Shown one piece after another: positions 62,701 to 64,000 of a stretch of DNA of 64,000 nucleotides. Position 1 is the first letter of the stretch, and every line of letters starts with the position of its first letter. The notes under the pieces were generated by a model. It was given only the letters and a program-made list of their open reading frames with translations, made no database searches and had not been told where the DNA came from. A program made the translations under genes and the position numbers. Source of the DNA: Chloroflexota bacterium (GTDB taxonomy: Bacteria > Chloroflexota > Dehalococcoidia > Lucifugimonadales > JADFKI01); assembly GCA_009840355.1 (NCBI GenBank), contig VXNZ01000023.1:122222-186221 (forward strand). The letters are read 5' to 3'.

Positions 62701-63886
62701 TCCAGACGGACCCGGCCAGCCCGGCCACGTGGCCGGCGCCCCGCACCGCGCCGGTGGCGTAGGTGTTCACCACCGTGCCGTAGTTGCCGCCCACCAGGCC
62801 GCCCAGCTGCGTGGACCAGAGGGTGCCCTGGCTGTCGCTCAAGTTGAAGCCGGTCACGGTGGCCTCGGAGTAGCTCCGCTGGATGGCGCCCCGGTTCCAG
62901 CCCACCAGTCCGCCCACCACGGCGTTGCCCGTCACCTGGCCGGAGGAGCAGGCTCTACTGACCGTGCCGCCGTTGTTGTACCCCACCAGCTCCCGGCCCC
63001 GCACGTTCACGCCGTCCAGGCACACTTTGTGGACCAACGCCCCGCTGCCGATGGCCCCGAACAGGCCCACCATGGTGCTGTTGCTGCGGCTGACCCGCAG
63101 GCCGGAAATGGTATGGGCGTTGCCGTCGAAGGTGGCGGTGAACACGTTGGCGCCGGGGTTGTGGGGGTTGTCGGAGCCGGCCGGCACGTCCCCGCCGATG
63201 GGCGTCCAGGAGCCGGACAGGGTGATGTCGTTCCGAAGCTGGTAGCCCTTGCAGGAGCCGGGGGGTCCCTCTACCGACGTGTCCGTCAAACGGCCACCCT
63301 GGCACATACCTGCCAACATCCGGGGGAAGGCCCGGCGGTAGGCCGCGTCGTCGTCCTCGTTGTCGGCCACCCCGTTGCCGTCCAGGTCGTAGCGGACGGC
63401 GTTGAGCTGCTCCCGCGTTTGGATTTCGATGTGACCGTCTTCGTCCAGATCGTAGTCCACCGGGGACTCGTCGTCCACCAACCTCACCGTCACGTATTCG
63501 TCCCGCACGTTGTCGTACTCGTCGGCGCTCGACGCATCAACGACACGGTGGGCCATGCCTACCGTCTCGCTGTCGGAATCGGGGTCGTCGACACCGCGCA
63601 CTGTCACCGTCCGCGGCGTGTTCCAGTTGCTCCGGGTGAAGGTGAGGCGGGACGGCGACACGGTCAACGCATCCGTAACCGGGTTGATGACCTCGATGAC
63701 CACGTTGGACGCGGGCTGGGTGTTCAGCACCACCGTGTAGGTCGTGGTGTCGCCCTCGTTGAGCGAGAAGACCGTCCGCGACAGGGTCATGCCCGGGGTT
63801 GTCTGCGCCTGCGCTGACGGCGGGGATAGGGCCAGGGCGAAGGTGGCGAGGAGGACGACCGAGAGAGCCAGCAGGGGCCATTTCAT
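59738..63886 (-). CDS. Giant secreted multidomain protein: Calx-beta, GLUG, Asp-rich, PKD and LRR
   Basis: This 1382-residue exported protein has a signal peptide (1-27). A Calx-beta-like unit follows (about 30-150, GDTTTYTVVLNTQPASNV), then GLUG repeats (about 255-440, GGLVGWNRGAIQRSYSEATV). Next is an Asp-rich calcium-binding stretch (DIDHDGNLDVNEDVDGDGHLD, about 495-600) and three or four more Calx-beta-like units. A PKD-like domain follows (APVADAGTDQTVDAGDSVSLDG, about 1130-1220), and a C-terminal five-repeat LRR block (LSGSLPISLGNLTGLTKLSLHDN) closes the protein. It looks like an adhesin or host-interaction protein. No wall anchor is seen. Confidence 0.87.
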   Translation of the reverse strand: MKWPLLALSVVLLATFALALSPPSAQAQTTPGMTLSRTVFSLNEGDTTTYTVVLNTQPASNVVIEVINPVTDALTVSPSRLTFTRSNWNTPRTVTVRGVDDPDSDSETVGMAHRVVDASSADEYDNVRDEYVTVRLVDDESPVDYDLDEDGHIEIQTREQLNAVRYDLDGNGVADNEDDDAAYRRAFPRMLAGMCQGGRLTDTSVEGPPGSCKGYQLRNDITLSGSWTPIGGDVPAGSDNPHNPGANVFTATFDGNAHTISGLRVSRSNSTMVGLFGAIGSGALVHKVCLDGVNVRGRELVGYNNGGTVSRACSSGQVTGNAVVGGLVGWNRGAIQRSYSEATVTGFNLSDSQGTLWSTQLGGLVGGNYGTVVNTYATGAVRGAGHVAGLAGSVWNNGVVRNSYATGAVSSDKGWPQVGGLVGWIYGHGSVAGSYFDTETSGQDQGASQVDPAGIIISNRDAHPLGHIITSPGQITSKLQGTPGSQDIYCGWDNEDVNCDGGLDPVSEDIDHDGNLDVNEDVDGDGHLDVDEDTLLRNGRLDSGEDKDFDGNLDVDEDVDGDGRLDTVNEDVDGDGRLDRVAEDINNNGRRDSYNVWRFGAATEYPCLVRVTPGCVAAGVTVNAADPVAVSEGGSNTYTVVLDFRPTANVVITMSSNNGDVTTQPASLTFTPDNWRTAQTVTVRAAQDNDEADERAVISHRVSGPAEYAGIAVASVNVSVADDEKVSTLSVNSPRAEEDVVNLGTTPMNFIFTLSPASSQTVTVPGTLGLPEQTATRSDDYDPLGFHPPPDEFTLTFAPGETSKTFTVTVVGDFFAEPDETVLVAVGPLTNAVFGDGFSPHSDPEKRVATGTIAANVDANRRASITVTAADPVAVNEGGSATYSVVLDGQPTANVVIAMNSDNADVTAQPASLTFTTGNWQTAQTVTVRAAHDGDAADDKATVSHAVSGSDEYTGIAVASVNVAVADDDTAGVTVSESSLSLEEGGTATYTVVLVTQPIANVGILTFGLAAGLSTQPFELTFTPDNWRTPQTVTVSAAHDDDTADEQGKIEHGTNAPAESPYASMTIASITVSVTDDDEFETQQAQQNNAPVADAGTDQTVDAGDSVSLDGSGSNDPDGDALTYAWTQTSGPSVTLAGASSASPGFTAPNADATLVFSLTVNDGTEDSAADTVAVTVVVPDPQRDALEAFYNATGGAGWTNKANWLSDQPLSQWHGVTVNGQGQVTHLSLRNNNLSGALPAALGDLEALQVLSLDRNRISGSLPTQLGNLSNLTRLALNRNQLTGSIPSALGNLSSLSIIGLARNSLSGSLPISLGNLTGLTKLSLHDNTGLSGALPDGFVNMDGMQRLAITNSGLCAPDTPAFSDWLDTVPDKPGGVQTCE

Positions 63887-63893
63887 GAGTTTG

Positions 63894-63903
63894 CCCCCCC
63901 CCC
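63894..63903 (-). promoter_or_regulatory. Ten-base G tract before the giant gene
   Basis: On the coding strand ten G residues, then CAAACTC, lead straight to the ATG. The tract may act as the ribosome-binding site, and its length may change by slippage, altering expression. Confidence 0.5.
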
Positions 63904-64000
63904 GGGCTTCAGGGAGGATAATGGGCGGAATTCGAGGTTGCAGAACTGACGCGCCTTCCCGCCATCCAGATTAAACAGCAATGCGTTCAGAATTATGAAT

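Noticed and set aside
61607..63817. 736-codon open frame opposite the giant secreted gene
   Set aside because: It arises from the GC-rich repeats of the real gene; Val/His/Gly-rich with no recognisable motif.
1..64000. CRISPR array
   Set aside because: No regularly spaced 25-40 base repeats with unique spacers were found, and no cas gene.
1..64000. Insertion sequence or transposase gene
   Set aside because: No DDE or HUH transposase was recognised; the only recombinase is the serine integrase.

Overview
The window looks like a bacterial chromosome of the Chloroflexota, most likely a Dehalococcoidia/SAR202-type lineage. That is an inference from gene content: CRTAC1/ASPIC lipoprotein, DUF1800 protein, peptide-ABC lipoprotein with a Val-Glu-Lys spacer, NHL and PQQ propellers, PIG-L deacetylase, GMC and SDR oxidoreductases. 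No marker gene that would settle the taxonomy is present.

Region 1 (1-33.6 kb) is chromosomal metabolism and transport. It runs: the start of a CoA-transferase; a coiled-coil membrane protein; a FlK-like thioesterase; Uma2 nuclease; PIG-L deacetylase; crotonase; a polytopic membrane protein; the CRTAC1 lipoprotein; an MFS carrier. A complete five-gene oligopeptide ABC operon (15.4 to 8.6 kb, minus strand) follows, with a promoter-like site and a rho-independent terminator. Then come an NHL propeller, an AAA ATPase (DUF3696-like) directly abutting a PIN-like gene, DUF1800, a YbaY-like lipoprotein, tandem SDR paralogues, a GMC oxidoreductase and a branched-chain-type binding lipoprotein. After these are the two halves of a D-glutamate-cyclase-like pair (DUF1445 and DUF4392) separated by a nuclease-fold gene, a VapBC pair, a PQQ propeller, a Panacea/RelE-like toxin-antitoxin pair and a YcaQ-type glycosylase. 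Short GACAGGAT/ACATCGATG-type intergenic repeats recur through this region and were not seen beyond it.

Region 2 (33.6 to about 59.5 kb) is an integrated mobile element beside tRNA-Leu(UAG). Next to the tRNA is a large serine recombinase broken by one in-frame TAG, whose last codons run antisense through the tRNA. Behind it are an RHH regulator, an ImmA/IrrE peptidase with an XRE repressor, and a run of small HTH genes. An AT-richer cargo block (38.3-44.0 kb) carries defence genes: Kiwa (kwaA frameshifted, kwaB intact), a Bpu10I-type restriction-modification pair and an AbiTii-domain gene. A minus-strand conjugation operon (55.6 to 44.0 kb) encodes an exported protein, a VirB6/TrbL-like protein, pilin-like small proteins, a PrgI/VirB3-like fusion, VirB4, a VirD4/TraG-type coupling ATPase, a replication-relaxation protein and a broken DUF3800 gene. 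Divergent from it is an HTH/coiled-coil gene behind a palindrome and direct repeats, then a roughly 700-base non-coding stretch with hairpins, and several small accessory genes.

Region 3 (59.7-63.9 kb) is one very large secreted protein combining Calx-beta-like repeats, GLUG repeats, Asp-rich calcium-binding repeats, a PKD-like domain and C-terminal leucine-rich repeats. A ten-base G tract sits just upstream of its start codon. The right end of the mobile element was not located.

The best candidates for something new are the ATPase-PIN pair at 16.7-18.5 kb, the conjugation module lacking a recognisable relaxase, the defence cargo block, and the unexplained non-coding region at 56.9-57.5 kb.
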